A DNA stretch of 64,000 bases from Streptomyces sp. Mut1 (GTDB lineage Bacteria; Actinomycetota; Actinomycetes; Streptomycetales; Streptomycetaceae). Below the pieces are notes generated by a model. That model saw only the letters and a program-made list of their open reading frames with translations, ran no database searches and had not been told where the DNA came from. Numbering within the stretch: the stretch's first letter is position 1; each line of letters begins with the position of its first letter. This document shows positions 51,888-61,460 of this stretch, one piece after another. The stretch spans positions 1,798,001 to 1,862,000 of the forward strand of contig NZ_CP120997.1 in NCBI RefSeq assembly GCF_030719295.1, written 5' to 3'. Made by a program: the position numbers and the translations under genes.

Positions 51888-53537
51888 TCAGTGGTGGCCG
51901 TGGCCGCTGGTGATCTCCTTGTACTCCTCGGCGGTGGGCTTGGCGATCTGGTTGTCCTCGCCGTACAGGCTCTTGCTGAGCCTGGCCCGGACCTTCTGGA
52001 GCCTGGACACCTTGCGCTCCACGCCGTTCTCGTCGACCGTCGGGCCGATTTCGAGCGGCTTGTACTGCTCGTGCGCCGTGAGCTTGTGCAGGTGCTCGGG
52101 CGAGAGCGGCTCGTGGACCTCGACGAACTCACCGTGCGGCAGGCGCTTGATGAGCCCGGACTCGCGCCCGTGCAGCACCTTCTCCTTGTCGCGGCGCTGG
52201 AGGCCGAGGCAGATCCGCCGGGTGACGATGAACGCCAGGACGGGTCCGGCGAAGAACGCGACGCGCACGAACCAGCTGATCGCGTTGAGCGACAGGTCGA
52301 AGTGCGTCGCCCAGATGTCGTTGCCGCCACCGATCAGCATGACGAAGTAGATCGTCACCCAGGCGACACCGAGCGCCGTCCGGGTCGGGGCGTTGCGCGG
52401 CTTGTCCAGGATGTGGTGCTCGCGCTTGTCCCCGGTGATCCAGGACTCGATGAACGGCCAGAGGGCCAGGAGACCGAGGATCAGACCGAACAGGACCAGC
52501 GGGATGAGCACGCCCAGGACCAGCGTGTGGCCCCAGAGGTTGATCTCCCAGCCCGGCATCACACGGACGAAGCCCTCGGCGAAGCCCATGTACCAGTCCG
52601 GCTGGGCGCCCGTGGACACCTGGTCGGGACGGTACGGGCCGATTCCCCAGATCGGGTTGATCGTGGCGATGGCCGCGATGACCGAGATGAAGCCGAAGAC
52701 CAGGAAGAAGAACCCGCCGGCCTTCGCCATGTACACCGGCAGCAACGGCATGCCGACGACGTTCTTGTTGGTGCGTCCGGGACCCGCGAACTGCGTGTGC
52801 TTGTGGTAGAAGACCAGGATCAGGTGGCCGACCACGAGCCCGAGCATGATGCCCGGCAGCAGCAGGATGTGGATCGAGTAGAACCTCGCGATGATGTCGC
52901 CGCCGGGGAACTCCCCGCCGAACAGGAACATCGAGATGTACGTACCGACGACGGGCATCGACAGGATCGCGCCCTGGGTGAAGCGCACACCCGTACCGGA
53001 GAGCAGGTCGTCCGGCAGCGAGTAACCGGTGAAACCGGTGAACATGCCGAGGACGAACAGCAGGAAGCCGAACAGCCAGTTGATCTCGCGCGGCTTGCGG
53101 TACGCGCCGGTGAAGAACACCCGGAACATGTGCACGAACATGCCGGCCAGGAAGATGACCGCGGCCCAGTGGTGGATCTGCCGGACCAGCAGACCACCGC
53201 GGACGTCGAAGCTGATGTTCAGCGTCGAGGCGTACGCCTCGGACATCCGGATGCCCTGCATGGGCTCGTACGGGCCGTGGTAGACGACCTCGTTCATGCT
53301 CGGGTGGAAGAACAGCGTCAGGTACACACCCGTGAGGATGATGATGATGAAGCTGTAGAGGCAGATCTCACCGAGCATGAAGGACCAGTGGTCCGGGAAG
53401 ATCTTGCGCATGTTGGCCTTGGCGAGGGAGTAGATCCCCAGCCGGCCGTCCGCCCAGTCGGCCACCCGCTCACCGGCGGGCGCCTTCCGATTGTCCGGCG
53501 CTGCCGCGCCGGGCGTGTTCGTGGTCGCAGTACTCAT
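51888..53537 (-). CDS. qcrB: cytochrome bc1 complex, cytochrome b subunit
   Basis: 549-aa subunit that oxidises menaquinol and carries the two b hemes. Heme-ligand histidines appear in HHWAAVIFLAGMFVHMFRVF and in HILLLPGIMLGLVVGHL. About nine membrane helices are visible, with a soluble tail of some 120 residues (about 430-549) typical of actinobacterial QcrB. The tail reads PEHLHKLTAHEQYKPLEIGP and is probably a docking platform for the oxidase. It overlaps the qcrA stop by 4 bp and is last in the operon. Confidence 0.97.
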   Translation of the reverse strand: MSTATTNTPGAAAPDNRKAPAGERVADWADGRLGIYSLAKANMRKIFPDHWSFMLGEICLYSFIIIILTGVYLTLFFHPSMNEVVYHGPYEPMQGIRMSEAYASTLNISFDVRGGLLVRQIHHWAAVIFLAGMFVHMFRVFFTGAYRKPREINWLFGFLLFVLGMFTGFTGYSLPDDLLSGTGVRFTQGAILSMPVVGTYISMFLFGGEFPGGDIIARFYSIHILLLPGIMLGLVVGHLILVFYHKHTQFAGPGRTNKNVVGMPLLPVYMAKAGGFFFLVFGFISVIAAIATINPIWGIGPYRPDQVSTGAQPDWYMGFAEGFVRVMPGWEINLWGHTLVLGVLIPLVLFGLILGLLALWPFIESWITGDKREHHILDKPRNAPTRTALGVAWVTIYFVMLIGGGNDIWATHFDLSLNAISWFVRVAFFAGPVLAFIVTRRICLGLQRRDKEKVLHGRESGLIKRLPHGEFVEVHEPLSPEHLHKLTAHEQYKPLEIGPTVDENGVERKVSRLQKVRARLSKSLYGEDNQIAKPTAEEYKEITSGHGHH

Positions 53538-54586
53538 CCGCGCTCCCAGAATGCAGGACCGACGGGCTCTTCGAAGTCACCGAGCGCCTCGAGGTTGCCC
53601 TCGCTGTTCACGCCGATCCGCAGCTGCGGGAGGGCGTGACCGGCCGGACCGAAGATGACGCGGGCGCCGTCGGACAGGTCGAAGGTGGACTGGTGGCACG
53701 GGCAGAGCACGTGGTGCGTCTGCTGCTCGTACAGGCTGATCGGGCAGCCCACGTGGGTGCAGATCTTCGAGAAGGCCACGATGCCCTCGTGGGCCCACTC
53801 GCGCTCGCGCTTGTCCTTGATGTCGTCCGGCTCGATGCGGATGATCATCAGCGCGGCCTTGGCGATCTGCGTCTGGAAGTCGTGCGAGTCCTCCTCCAGG
53901 CCCTCGGGCATGGCGAAGGTCAGCGAACCGACGACGACGTCCTCGGGACGCAGCGGCTGCATGGTGTTCATGTTGACCAGCTGCTTGCCCTTGGCCCACA
54001 GGGTGTTGCGGAGCTTCTTCTCCGGCAGCGGACCCAGGTCGCGCAGCAGCACCACGCCGGAGAGCGGCACCAGGGCCAGCGCGCCGAACATCGTGTTGCG
54101 GATCAGCTTGCGCCGGCCGAGAGCGGACTCCCGGGCGCCGTCCGCGAAGTCGGCCATGACCTTGGCCTTGACCTCGGGCGCCGCCTCGATGGGGTGCCGG
54201 TCGTCGGCGACCTCGACGTCGGACATCAGCGTGCGCGCCCAGTGGACGGCACCCGCGCCGATCAGGAAGAGCGCCAGGCCCAGGGTCAGACCCAGGGAGA
54301 AGTTGAGCGCGCTCACATGACCGAACGGGAAGATGAAGACGATCTTGTCGACCGGGAAGATGACGTAGGAGGCGATGAAGCCCACCGTCGCCAGCATGGA
54401 CAACAGGAACATGGTCGCGACGACGCGCTCGGAGCGATTCGCGGCCCGCTCGTCGATGTCCTGGATGCGCGGCTGGTGTGCCGGCAGTCCGGGGTCGGCG
54501 AAGGGGTCGTGCGACTTGTCCACCGCGTCGTGCGCGGCGCCCTGCTCTTCCGGCAGGTTCTCTTCTGGAATCTCTTGGCTACTCAT
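53534..54586 (-). CDS. qcrA: cytochrome bc1 complex, Rieske iron-sulfur subunit
   Basis: 350 aa. A charged disordered N-terminus (about 1-50) is followed by three membrane helices, the actinobacterial form rather than the single helix of mitochondria (about residues 56-75, 90-110, 165-185). The [2Fe-2S] site is CTHVGCPISLYE and CPCHQSTFDLSDG (about 275-305), with the disulfide cysteines. It transfers electrons from menaquinol to cytochrome cc. 4-bp overlaps on both sides place it between qcrC and qcrB in one operon. Confidence 0.97.
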   Translation of the reverse strand: MSSQEIPEENLPEEQGAAHDAVDKSHDPFADPGLPAHQPRIQDIDERAANRSERVVATMFLLSMLATVGFIASYVIFPVDKIVFIFPFGHVSALNFSLGLTLGLALFLIGAGAVHWARTLMSDVEVADDRHPIEAAPEVKAKVMADFADGARESALGRRKLIRNTMFGALALVPLSGVVLLRDLGPLPEKKLRNTLWAKGKQLVNMNTMQPLRPEDVVVGSLTFAMPEGLEEDSHDFQTQIAKAALMIIRIEPDDIKDKREREWAHEGIVAFSKICTHVGCPISLYEQQTHHVLCPCHQSTFDLSDGARVIFGPAGHALPQLRIGVNSEGNLEALGDFEEPVGPAFWERG

Positions 54587-55392
54587 GACTTCTTGGCCTT
54601 AGCGGTGTGGGCCGCGACCCAAATGGCAACTGCGATCAGACCGCCCAGCCCGAAGATCCAGCCGAACAGACCCTCGCTGACCGGACCCAGACCTCCGAGG
54701 CTGAGGCCGCCGGGGCTCGCGGACTCGGAGCTGTTCACGGTCTTGATGTAGGCGATGATGTCCCGCTTCTGCTGATTGGGCATCGTCGAGTCCGGGAAGG
54801 ACGGCATGCTCTGCGGGCCGGTCTGCATGGCCTCGTAGATGTGCTTCGGGTCCACCCCGTTGAGGTCGGGCGCGTACTTGCCGTTCGTCAGCGCGCCGCC
54901 CTTGCCGGTGAAGTTGTGGCACTGGGCGCAGTTGGTACGGAACAGGTCGCCACCCTTGGCGACGTCCGCACCTTCCGGGCTGACCTGGCTCTTGGTCGGA
55001 ACGACCGGGCCGGCGCCGAGCGACGCGACGTAGGCCGCGAGCTGGTCGATCTCGGCCTGGCTGTAGATGACCTTCTTCTTCGGTACCTGGGCGCCCGGCT
55101 GCTGCGCGGGCATACGGCCCGTACCGACCTGGAAGTCCACGGCGGCGGAGCCCACGCCGACAAGCTGGGGCCCGTCGGTGGTGCCCTGACCGCCGGTTCC
55201 GTGGCAGCTGGCGCAACCGACGGAGTACAGCTTCTTGCCCTCGTCGATGGCGAGGGACTGGGCGGTGTCGTCGGCCTGCGCCTTACTCGCGGGCGCAAAC
55301 GCGGCGTACAGCCCCCCGGTGGCCGCCAGCGCGAGGAGTAGTACGACGACCGCCGCCAACGGATGGCGTCGTCGTGCGGAGAGCTTTTTCAC
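54583..55392 (-). CDS. qcrC: cytochrome bc1 complex, diheme cytochrome c subunit
   Basis: 269 aa. An N-terminal anchor helix (about 12-32) is followed by two c-type heme sites, CASCHGTGGQG (about residues 55-65) and CAQCHNFTGKGG (about 155-166). Methionine ligands are in GTGRMPAQQ and MQTGPQSMPSF. A C-terminal membrane helix (about 235-255) closes it. As in other actinobacteria it hands electrons directly to the aa3 oxidase without a soluble cytochrome c. ATG 55392; its stop overlaps qcrA. Confidence 0.97.
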   Translation of the reverse strand: MKKLSARRRHPLAAVVVLLLALAATGGLYAAFAPASKAQADDTAQSLAIDEGKKLYSVGCASCHGTGGQGTTDGPQLVGVGSAAVDFQVGTGRMPAQQPGAQVPKKKVIYSQAEIDQLAAYVASLGAGPVVPTKSQVSPEGADVAKGGDLFRTNCAQCHNFTGKGGALTNGKYAPDLNGVDPKHIYEAMQTGPQSMPSFPDSTMPNQQKRDIIAYIKTVNSSESASPGGLSLGGLGPVSEGLFGWIFGLGGLIAVAIWVAAHTAKAKKS

Positions 55393-55454
55393 GGATTACC
55401 CCGGTGTCAGGATCTTCTGCGTCGATGCTGGATGTGGTTCGGGCTCGGGCCCGG

Positions 55455-56075
55455 TTACTTGATCATGTAGATCGTGGCGAAGAGGCCGATCCACACGACA
55501 TCGACGAAGTGCCAGTAATAGGACACGACGATGGCAGCGGTCGCCTGTTCATGGGTGAACCTCTTGGCCGCGTATGTCCTGCCCAGGACGAGCAGGAAGG
55601 CGATGAGGCCGCCTGTCACATGCAGACCGTGGAAGCCGGTGGTCAGGTAGAACACCGAGCCGTACGGGTCCGAGGACAGCGAGAGGCCGTCCTTCTTCAC
55701 CAGCTCCGTGTACTCGAAGACCTGGCCTCCGATGAAGATCGAACCCATCACGAAAGTGATCACGAACCAGGCACGGAGCTTCTTCACATCGCCCCGCTCC
55801 GCGGCGAAGACGCCGAGCTGGCAGGTGAGTGAGGAGAGCACCAGGATCGTGGTGTTCGTCGCCGAGAACGGGAAGTTCAGGGCGGACGCCATTTCCTTCC
55901 AGTGTTCCGGTCCGGTCACCGATCGCAGGGTGAAGTACATCGCGAAGAGGGCCGCGAAGAACATCAGCTCGGAACTCAACCAGATGATGGTTCCGACGCT
56001 GGTGAGGTTCGGTCGATTGACCGACGGGTGCGCGTGCCCGGTATCTACTGTCGTTGCTGTCGCCACGACCGACAT
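55455..56075 (-). CDS. ctaE: cytochrome aa3 oxidase subunit III
   Basis: 206 aa, five membrane helices. The family opening is [20 protein letters not shown], and the C-terminal half has [19 protein letters not shown] and [15 protein letters not shown], with conserved His/Glu. First gene of ctaE-qcrC-qcrA-qcrB. The ATG at 56075 is embedded in a 21-bp perfect palindrome and has no close Shine-Dalgarno, so initiation may be regulated. The gene leads to qcrC with a 62-base gap. Confidence 0.96.
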   Translation of the reverse strand: MSVVATATTVDTGHAHPSVNRPNLTSVGTIIWLSSELMFFAALFAMYFTLRSVTGPEHWKEMASALNFPFSATNTTILVLSSLTCQLGVFAAERGDVKKLRAWFVITFVMGSIFIGGQVFEYTELVKKDGLSLSSDPYGSVFYLTTGFHGLHVTGGLIAFLLVLGRTYAAKRFTHEQATAAIVVSYYWHFVDVVWIGLFATIYMIK

Positions 56076-56086
56076 TATGTCGGTCG
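56066..56086. promoter_or_regulatory. 21-bp palindrome across the ctaE start codon
   Basis: CGACCGACAT-A-ATGTCGGTCG, 10-bp arms with one central base. In mRNA it could fold as a 9-bp stem with a UAA loop that buries AUG; in DNA it is a good operator. Confidence 0.5.
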
Positions 56087-56200
56087 CTTATCCCGCCCTC
56101 ACTCCGGGGGGTGCCGTTCGGTGTGTCAGGGGGGTGTGTCCTGCTCGAACGGCCCATGCTTCCCCTGTCCGGACCGATGCTGACAGGCTGTCGGTCGGAG

Positions 56201-56206
56201 TACGAT
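56201..56206 (+). promoter_or_regulatory. -10 box of the pseudo-receiver gene
   Basis: TACGAT about 70 bases before ATG 56278, with CTGACA 15 bases upstream as a weak -35. Confidence 0.35.
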
Positions 56207-56277
56207 CCGCGCATCGGGCCGCTCTCGTACACCGAGCGCCCCGAGTGCCCCGAAGACACGGATGTCACGGAGGAACC

Positions 56278-56679
56278 ATGCAGCCGACCGCCACGGTCCT
56301 GGTCTACAGCGACAACGCGCACACCCGTGAGCAGGTGAGGCTGGCAGCGGGTCGCAGGCCCGCGGCGGACGTGCCGCCGGTGGAGTTCCTGGAGTGCGCC
56401 ACCCTGCCCGCCGTCCTGGACGCCCTGGAGCACGGGGGTGTCGACGTCTGCGTGCTGGACGGTGAGACGGCCCCGGCGGGCGGGATGGGGGTCTGCCGGC
56501 AGATCAAGGACGAGATCTTCCGCTGCCCGCCCGTCCTGGTCCTGATCGGACGCCCGCAGGACGCCTGGCTGGCCACCTGGAGCCGCGCGGACGCCGCGGT
56601 GACCCTGCCGGTCGAACCGGTGGAGTTCGCCGACTCCCTGGCCGCCCTGCTGCGCACCAGGCTCTCCGTGGGGGCCTGA
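56278..56679 (+). CDS. stand-alone pseudo-receiver domain protein
   Basis: 133 aa with the alternating beta/alpha pattern of a response-regulator receiver and no output domain. The N-terminal acidic pair is reduced to DN in VLVYSDNAHTRE. A phosphoacceptor-like Asp remains in VCVLDGETAPAGG. The usual Ser/Thr after beta-4 (LVLIGRP) and the invariant Lys near the end (here TLPVEP) are missing. It is probably a non-phosphorylated protein-interaction domain. ATG 56278 follows GGAGG. It is divergent from ctaE and conserved beside the oxidase genes. Confidence 0.75.
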   Translation: MQPTATVLVYSDNAHTREQVRLAAGRRPAADVPPVEFLECATLPAVLDALEHGGVDVCVLDGETAPAGGMGVCRQIKDEIFRCPPVLVLIGRPQDAWLATWSRADAAVTLPVEPVEFADSLAALLRTRLSVGA

Positions 56680-56725
56680 GCCCCCGCCCGCCGGCCTTCC
56701 GGAGGGGCGGCGCACTCCCGGGCCG

Positions 56726-57982
56726 TCAGACCTGGGGGCGCAGCCGCGCCGCCCGCACCGTGTCGACGCGCGGTGCGGTGGTGTCGTTGTGCAGTGCGCT
56801 GCCCTTCTGCCACTTGGCCCAGGACAGGTTCCAGTCGCCGTAGCCGTTGTCGAACGGCGTCATGGTCTCGCCGTCGCTGCCGACGACGCTGACGATGTCG
56901 CCCTCGCGGACGGTGTTGAAGAACCACTCGGCCTCGCTGGTGCTCATGCCGGTGCAGCCGTGGCTGACGTTCGCGGACCCCTGCGATCCGGTGGACCAGG
57001 GGGCCGCGTGCACGTACTCGCCGCTCCAGGTGACCCGGGTGGCGTAGTAGACATCGAGGTCGTAGGAGTCCGACGAACCCTCGGCGATGCCGATGGACTC
57101 CCCGCGCATACGTACGTAGTACTCCTTGCCCAGCACGACCTTGACGCCGTTGCGGGTGTCGAAGCCCGGCTTGCCGGTGGTCACCGGAATGGTGTTGATC
57201 ACTTCGCCGTTGCGCAGCACCGTCATGGAGTGCTCCGAGGCGTCGGTGACGGCCTCGATGCGGTCGCCGGTAGTGATCTTCAGCGCTTTCGCGGGTGCTC
57301 CGTAGAGCGCGTTGGTGACCTTGATGCCGGTCAGGTTGCTGCTGACCTCGATGGTGGCCTTCGCCGGCCAGTACTCCTTGGGCCGGTAGTGCAGCGTCTT
57401 GTCGTCGACCCAGTACCAGGAGCCGGTGACCGCGGGCGTGGAGCGCACCCTCAGACCGCGCTCGACGGTGGCGCGGGAGGCGTTGTCGGTGACCGGGGCG
57501 CTGAGCTGGGCCGTGAGGGGCTGCCCGACGCCGTAGGTGCCCGCGTGGGGGCCGAAGGTGACCTTCAGGAACTTCTGGGCCGCCGCGGTGTCGAAGGACA
57601 TCGTGCGGGTGCCCGGGGCGCCGTCGTCGTCCTCCATGCGGACCTTGACGGTGTAGCGGGTCCCTGCGGCCAGCGGGGCCGTGGAGTGCCAGCGGTGTCC
57701 GTCGGCGTCGAGTTCGCCCGCCAGATGGCGTCCTGCGGCGTCCACGGCCGATACGTCGGTGATCCGGCCGTCGTCGCTGTCGACGGTGACTTCGAGGGGC
57801 TTGTCGGGATCGACCTTCTTGCCGCCGTCGGGGGTGTTGAAGGAGATCTCGTCGGCCGCGTCGTACGGCTGGGCCGAGAGCGGGTGACCTTCGGACTTCC
57901 CGCAGGCTGCCGCCCCGGCGACCAGGGTCGCGGCCAGCAGAGTGCAGCTCACTACGGGACGGATGCGCGGCGTGTGGTTCAT
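56726..57982 (-). CDS. L,D-transpeptidase lipoprotein (Ig-like/YkuD)
   Basis: 418 aa. A signal peptide ends in the lipobox VAGAAAC (Cys27). Two Ig-like domains follow (about residues 45-145 and 150-250), as in mycobacterial LppS/LdtMt2. The YkuD catalytic domain (about 255-380) has Tyr-His in EYVHAAPW and the nucleophile in SHGCTGMS. It forms 3-3 cross-links between peptidoglycan stems. ATG 57982. It sits between the pseudo-receiver and ctaF on the minus strand, probably as its own unit. Confidence 0.92.
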   Translation of the reverse strand: MNHTPRIRPVVSCTLLAATLVAGAAACGKSEGHPLSAQPYDAADEISFNTPDGGKKVDPDKPLEVTVDSDDGRITDVSAVDAAGRHLAGELDADGHRWHSTAPLAAGTRYTVKVRMEDDDGAPGTRTMSFDTAAAQKFLKVTFGPHAGTYGVGQPLTAQLSAPVTDNASRATVERGLRVRSTPAVTGSWYWVDDKTLHYRPKEYWPAKATIEVSSNLTGIKVTNALYGAPAKALKITTGDRIEAVTDASEHSMTVLRNGEVINTIPVTTGKPGFDTRNGVKVVLGKEYYVRMRGESIGIAEGSSDSYDLDVYYATRVTWSGEYVHAAPWSTGSQGSANVSHGCTGMSTSEAEWFFNTVREGDIVSVVGSDGETMTPFDNGYGDWNLSWAKWQKGSALHNDTTAPRVDTVRAARLRPQV

Positions 57983-58032
57983 GAACTCACGCTAAGAAGA
58001 TTCATCCGTTTCAGCGCGCCGGATGACTGCAA

Positions 58033-58074
58033 ACGGGGGGCCGGCTCTTCCTCTCGGAAGTGTCGGCCCCCCGT
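58033..58074 (-). terminator. hairpin terminator of ctaCDF
   Basis: 11-bp stem (58033-58043 with 58064-58074); the 20-nt loop forms an inner CTTCC/GGAAG stem. It lies 34 bases past the ctaF stop. Confidence 0.7.
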
Positions 58075-58107
58075 CAGGTGGAGCGGTGTGTCACCGGTGC
58101 AACGGTG

Positions 58108-58506
58108 TCACTGGGTGCGGTTCTCACCCCGGTAGTACTCGAACACCCAACCGAACAGGCCGATCAGGAGGAGCGGGGCCGAGAAGAACAGCAGCCACCA
58201 GCCGAAGACGACGCCCATGAAGGCGAAGGCTCCGCCGATCGCCAGCGAGAGCGGCTGCCAGCTGTGCGGGGAGAAGAACCCCACCTCGCCGGCCTCGTCC
58301 GCCACGTCGGCTTCCTTGTTGTCCTGCGCCAGCGCGTCGACCCGCCGGGCCGTGAAGGCCAGGTAGAAGCCGATCATCACGCTCAGGCCGAACGCCAGGA
58401 CCAGCGCGGTGGTGCCGACGGGCTCCTTCGACCACACGCCGTACGTGATGGCGATGATGAGGATGAACAGCGCCAGACCGAGGAACATCTTGCCCTGGAT
58501 CTTCAC
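58108..58506 (-). CDS. ctaF: cytochrome aa3 oxidase subunit IV (actinobacterial CtaF)
   Basis: 132 aa, four membrane helices in two pairs (about 5-22 and 30-50, then 80-97 and 100-120). It opens [18 protein letters not shown]. The actinobacterial subunit IV stabilises the aa3 oxidase in the bc1-aa3 supercomplex. ATG 58506 overlaps the ctaD stop by 4 bp; last gene of ctaC-ctaD-ctaF. Confidence 0.93.
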   Translation of the reverse strand: MKIQGKMFLGLALFILIIAITYGVWSKEPVGTTALVLAFGLSVMIGFYLAFTARRVDALAQDNKEADVADEAGEVGFFSPHSWQPLSLAIGGAFAFMGVVFGWWLLFFSAPLLLIGLFGWVFEYYRGENRTQ

Positions 58507-60239
58507 TTGCCCGCCTCCTTGCCACCCGCGAGGGCCTTGTCACCCTCGGAGAGGTGATCCAGCTGTTCGAGTGCCGTGATCTCCGGGTGGTGCAGGTCGA
58601 ACGCCGGCGATTCGGAGCGGATGCGCGGCAGCGTGAGGAAGTTGTGCCGCGGCGGCGGGCAGGAGGTCGCCCACTCCAGCGAGCGGCCGTAGCCCCACGG
58701 GTCGTCCACCTCGATCTTCTTGCCGTACTTGGCGGTCTTCCAGACGTTGTAGAAGAACGGCAGGATCGACAGGCCGAGCAGGAACGAGGAGATCGTCGAG
58801 ATCGTGTTCAGCGCGGTGAAGCCGTCCGCGGCGAGGTAGTCCGCGTAACGCCGCGGCATGCCCTCCGCGCCCAGCCAGTGCTGCACCAGGAACGTGCCGT
58901 GGAAGCCCACGAACAGCGTCCAGAAGGTGATCTTGCCGAGCCGCTCGTCCAGCATCTTGCCGGTGAACTTCGGCCACCAGAAGTGGAATCCGGAGAACAT
59001 CGCGAACACCACGGTGCCGAAGACGACGTAGTGGAAGTGCGCGACCACGAAGTACGAGTCCGAGACGTGGAAGTCCATCGGCGGCGAGGCCAGGATGACG
59101 CCGGTCAGACCACCGAAGGTGAAGGTGATCAGGAAGCCGATCGCCCAGAGCATCGGTGTCTCGAAGGACAGCGAGCCCTTCCACATCGTGCCGATCCAGT
59201 TGAAGAACTTCACCCCGGTGGGTACCGCGATGAGGAACGTCATGAAGGAGAAGAACGGCAGCAGTACCCCGCCGGTGACGTACATGTGGTGGGCCCACAC
59301 GGTCACCGAGAGACCGGCGATGGAGATCGTCGCGGCCACCAGGCCGATGTAGCCGAACATCGGCTTGCGGCTGAACACCGGGATCACTTCCGAGATGATC
59401 CCGAAGAACGGCAAGGCGATGATGTACACCTCTGGATGCCCGAAGAACCAGAAGAGGTGTTGCCAGAGCAACGCGCCGCCGTTGGACGCGTCGAAGATAT
59501 GCGCACCGAACTTCCGGTCCGCCTCCAGGGCGAACAGCGCGGCCGCCAGCACCGGGAAGGCCAGCAGGACCAGCACACCGGTCAGCAGGACGTTCCAGAC
59601 GAAGATCGGCATGCGGAACATCGTCATGCCGGGGGCGCGCATGCAGATGATCGTGGTGATGAAGTTGACCGAACCGAGGATCGTGCCGAAGCCGGAGAAG
59701 GCCAGACCCATGATCCACATGTCGGCGCCGACACCCGGCGAACGGACGGCGTCCGAGAGCGGGGAGTAGGCGAACCACCCGAAGTCGGCCGCACCCTGCG
59801 GGGTGAGGAAGCCGGCCACCGCGATGATCGAGCCGAAGAGGTACAGCCAGTACGCGAACATGTTCAGCCGCGGGAACGCCACGTCGGGCGCGCCGATCTG
59901 GAGCGGCATGATCCAGTTCGCGAATCCGGCGAACAGCGGCGTCGCGAACATCAGCAGCATGATCGTGCCGTGCATCGTGAACGCCTGGTTGAACTGCTCG
60001 TTCGACATGATCTGCGTGCCCGGACGGGCCAGCTCGGCGCGCATGAAGAGCGCCATCAGACCGCCGATGCAGAAGAAGGCGAACGATGTGACCAGGTACA
60101 TCGTGCCGATCGTCTTGTGGTCAGTGGTGGTCAGCCACTTGATGACGACGTTTCCCGGCTGCTTGCGCCGGACCGGCAGCTCGTCCTCGTACGAGTCGTC
60201 TGCTGCCGCGGCACCCTGAGGTTCGTTGAGGATGCTCAC
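58503..60239 (-). CDS. ctaD: cytochrome aa3 oxidase subunit I
   Basis: 578 aa, twelve membrane helices, the catalytic subunit that binds heme a, heme a3 and CuB. Histidine ligands are in [28 protein letters not shown] (with the cross-linked Tyr), [10 protein letters not shown] and the double His of [11 protein letters not shown]. KIFxWI-like [12 protein letters not shown] lies between. The N-terminal 20 residues are acidic. It reduces O2 to water and pumps protons. Overlaps ctaC and ctaF by 4 bp each. Confidence 0.98.
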   Translation of the reverse strand: MSILNEPQGAAAADDSYEDELPVRRKQPGNVVIKWLTTTDHKTIGTMYLVTSFAFFCIGGLMALFMRAELARPGTQIMSNEQFNQAFTMHGTIMLLMFATPLFAGFANWIMPLQIGAPDVAFPRLNMFAYWLYLFGSIIAVAGFLTPQGAADFGWFAYSPLSDAVRSPGVGADMWIMGLAFSGFGTILGSVNFITTIICMRAPGMTMFRMPIFVWNVLLTGVLVLLAFPVLAAALFALEADRKFGAHIFDASNGGALLWQHLFWFFGHPEVYIIALPFFGIISEVIPVFSRKPMFGYIGLVAATISIAGLSVTVWAHHMYVTGGVLLPFFSFMTFLIAVPTGVKFFNWIGTMWKGSLSFETPMLWAIGFLITFTFGGLTGVILASPPMDFHVSDSYFVVAHFHYVVFGTVVFAMFSGFHFWWPKFTGKMLDERLGKITFWTLFVGFHGTFLVQHWLGAEGMPRRYADYLAADGFTALNTISTISSFLLGLSILPFFYNVWKTAKYGKKIEVDDPWGYGRSLEWATSCPPPRHNFLTLPRIRSESPAFDLHHPEITALEQLDHLSEGDKALAGGKEAGK

Positions 60240-61198
60240 AGTTTGTTCGTCTCCGCATTCCTGGCCGGGTCAGTCTGCTCGATGCCGGCCGGCACGTAGC
60301 CCGTCTGGCCCTTCTTCGCCAGCTCCTCGAGGTGCGCCTGATAGCGCTCCGGGGAGACGACCTTGACGTTGAAGAGCATCCGGGAGTGGTCGACGCCGCA
60401 GAGCTCGGCGCACTTGCCCAGGAAGGTGCCCTCCTGGTTGGGAGTCACCTCGAAGGCGTTGGTGTGGCCCGGAATGACGTCCTGCTTCATGAGGAACGGC
60501 ACCACCCAGAAGGAGTGGATGACGTCACGCGAAGTCAGGATGAAACGGACCGTCTCACCCTTGGGCAGCCAGAGGGTCGGCCCCGGGTTGCCGGTCTGCG
60601 GGTTCCGGTCCCCCGGGATGCCGGCGTCGTAGACGCCGTCAGCGTTCTTGGGGAAAGCCTCACGGAACCTGTTCGGGATGGCGTCGAGCTCCTTGGGGAT
60701 CTCGTTGCCCGTGGCGGCGGAGCCGTCCACGTTCTCGATGTAGTTGAAGGCCCAGCTCCACTGGTAGCCGACCACGTTGATGGTGTGGGCGGGCTTGGGG
60801 GAGAGCGTGAGGAGCTTCGTCTCGTCCCGTGCGGTGAAGTAGAACAACACCGAGACGATGATCAGGGGGACCACGGTGTACAGCGCCTCGATGGGCATGT
60901 TGTACCGGGTCTGCGGAGGTACCTCCACCTTGGTGCGGCTGCGCCGGTGGAAGATGACGCTCCACAGGATCAGGCCCCAGACCAGCACGCCCGTGGCGAG
61001 CGCTGCCGCCCACGAGCCCTGCCAGAGGGAAAGGATCCGTGGGGCCTCTTCCGTTACCGGCGTAGGCATACCAAGGCGGGGGAAGTCCTTGTACGTGCAA
61101 CCTGTGGCGGTCGCCAGGATCAGGCCCGCAGTCAGCACCTGCGGCAGCTTCCGCCGCATCGGGCGCCGCGACGAGCGGTCGGAGCCGTTGGGACTCAC
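60236..61198 (-). CDS. ctaC: cytochrome aa3 oxidase subunit II
   Basis: 320 aa. A signal sequence ends at the lipobox-like LATATGC (Cys34), so the protein is probably lipidated. Two membrane helices follow (about 55-75 and 100-120). The outer CuA domain has the motif [12 protein letters not shown] near residue 275 with [10 protein letters not shown] before it. It receives electrons from QcrC. GTG 61198 has GGAAGG six bases upstream; the frame is open to 61228. First gene of ctaC-ctaD-ctaF. Confidence 0.96.
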   Translation of the reverse strand: MSPNGSDRSSRRPMRRKLPQVLTAGLILATATGCTYKDFPRLGMPTPVTEEAPRILSLWQGSWAAALATGVLVWGLILWSVIFHRRSRTKVEVPPQTRYNMPIEALYTVVPLIIVSVLFYFTARDETKLLTLSPKPAHTINVVGYQWSWAFNYIENVDGSAATGNEIPKELDAIPNRFREAFPKNADGVYDAGIPGDRNPQTGNPGPTLWLPKGETVRFILTSRDVIHSFWVVPFLMKQDVIPGHTNAFEVTPNQEGTFLGKCAELCGVDHSRMLFNVKVVSPERYQAHLEELAKKGQTGYVPAGIEQTDPARNAETNKL

Positions 61199-61301
61199 GT
61201 AGCGCCTTCCCGAGAGTCTCGCCCGCACGGTCGGCGCGGCCGTCTCGCTGGTCGGTCGCCGGCCCTGTGCGGGCAGGGGTTTGGATGTTTATGCGGACCA
61301 A

Positions 61302-61307
61302 ACCCTA
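61302..61307 (-). promoter_or_regulatory. -10 box of ctaC
   Basis: TAGGGT on the minus strand, about 104 bases upstream of the ctaC start. The -35 is poor. Confidence 0.4.
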
Positions 61308-61448
61308 CTGGACGCTATTTGGGGTCGCGCGGGGAGGGTGCCCAACGCGCCGCCCGACTCCCCGAAGGGGTGGAATTCGCGCCTCCGGCCGCCATCTGAC
61401 GCCCCCTCTCCCGGCACGGCCGGTCCCGGGCCCCGGGCCCGGCCCGGC

Positions 61449-61454
61449 TAGCGT
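61449..61454 (+). promoter_or_regulatory. -10 box of the cysteine desulfurase gene, leaderless
   Basis: TAGCGT, six bases, then GTG 61461; no ribosome binding site. Confidence 0.55.
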
Positions 61455-61460
61455 GGCCGG

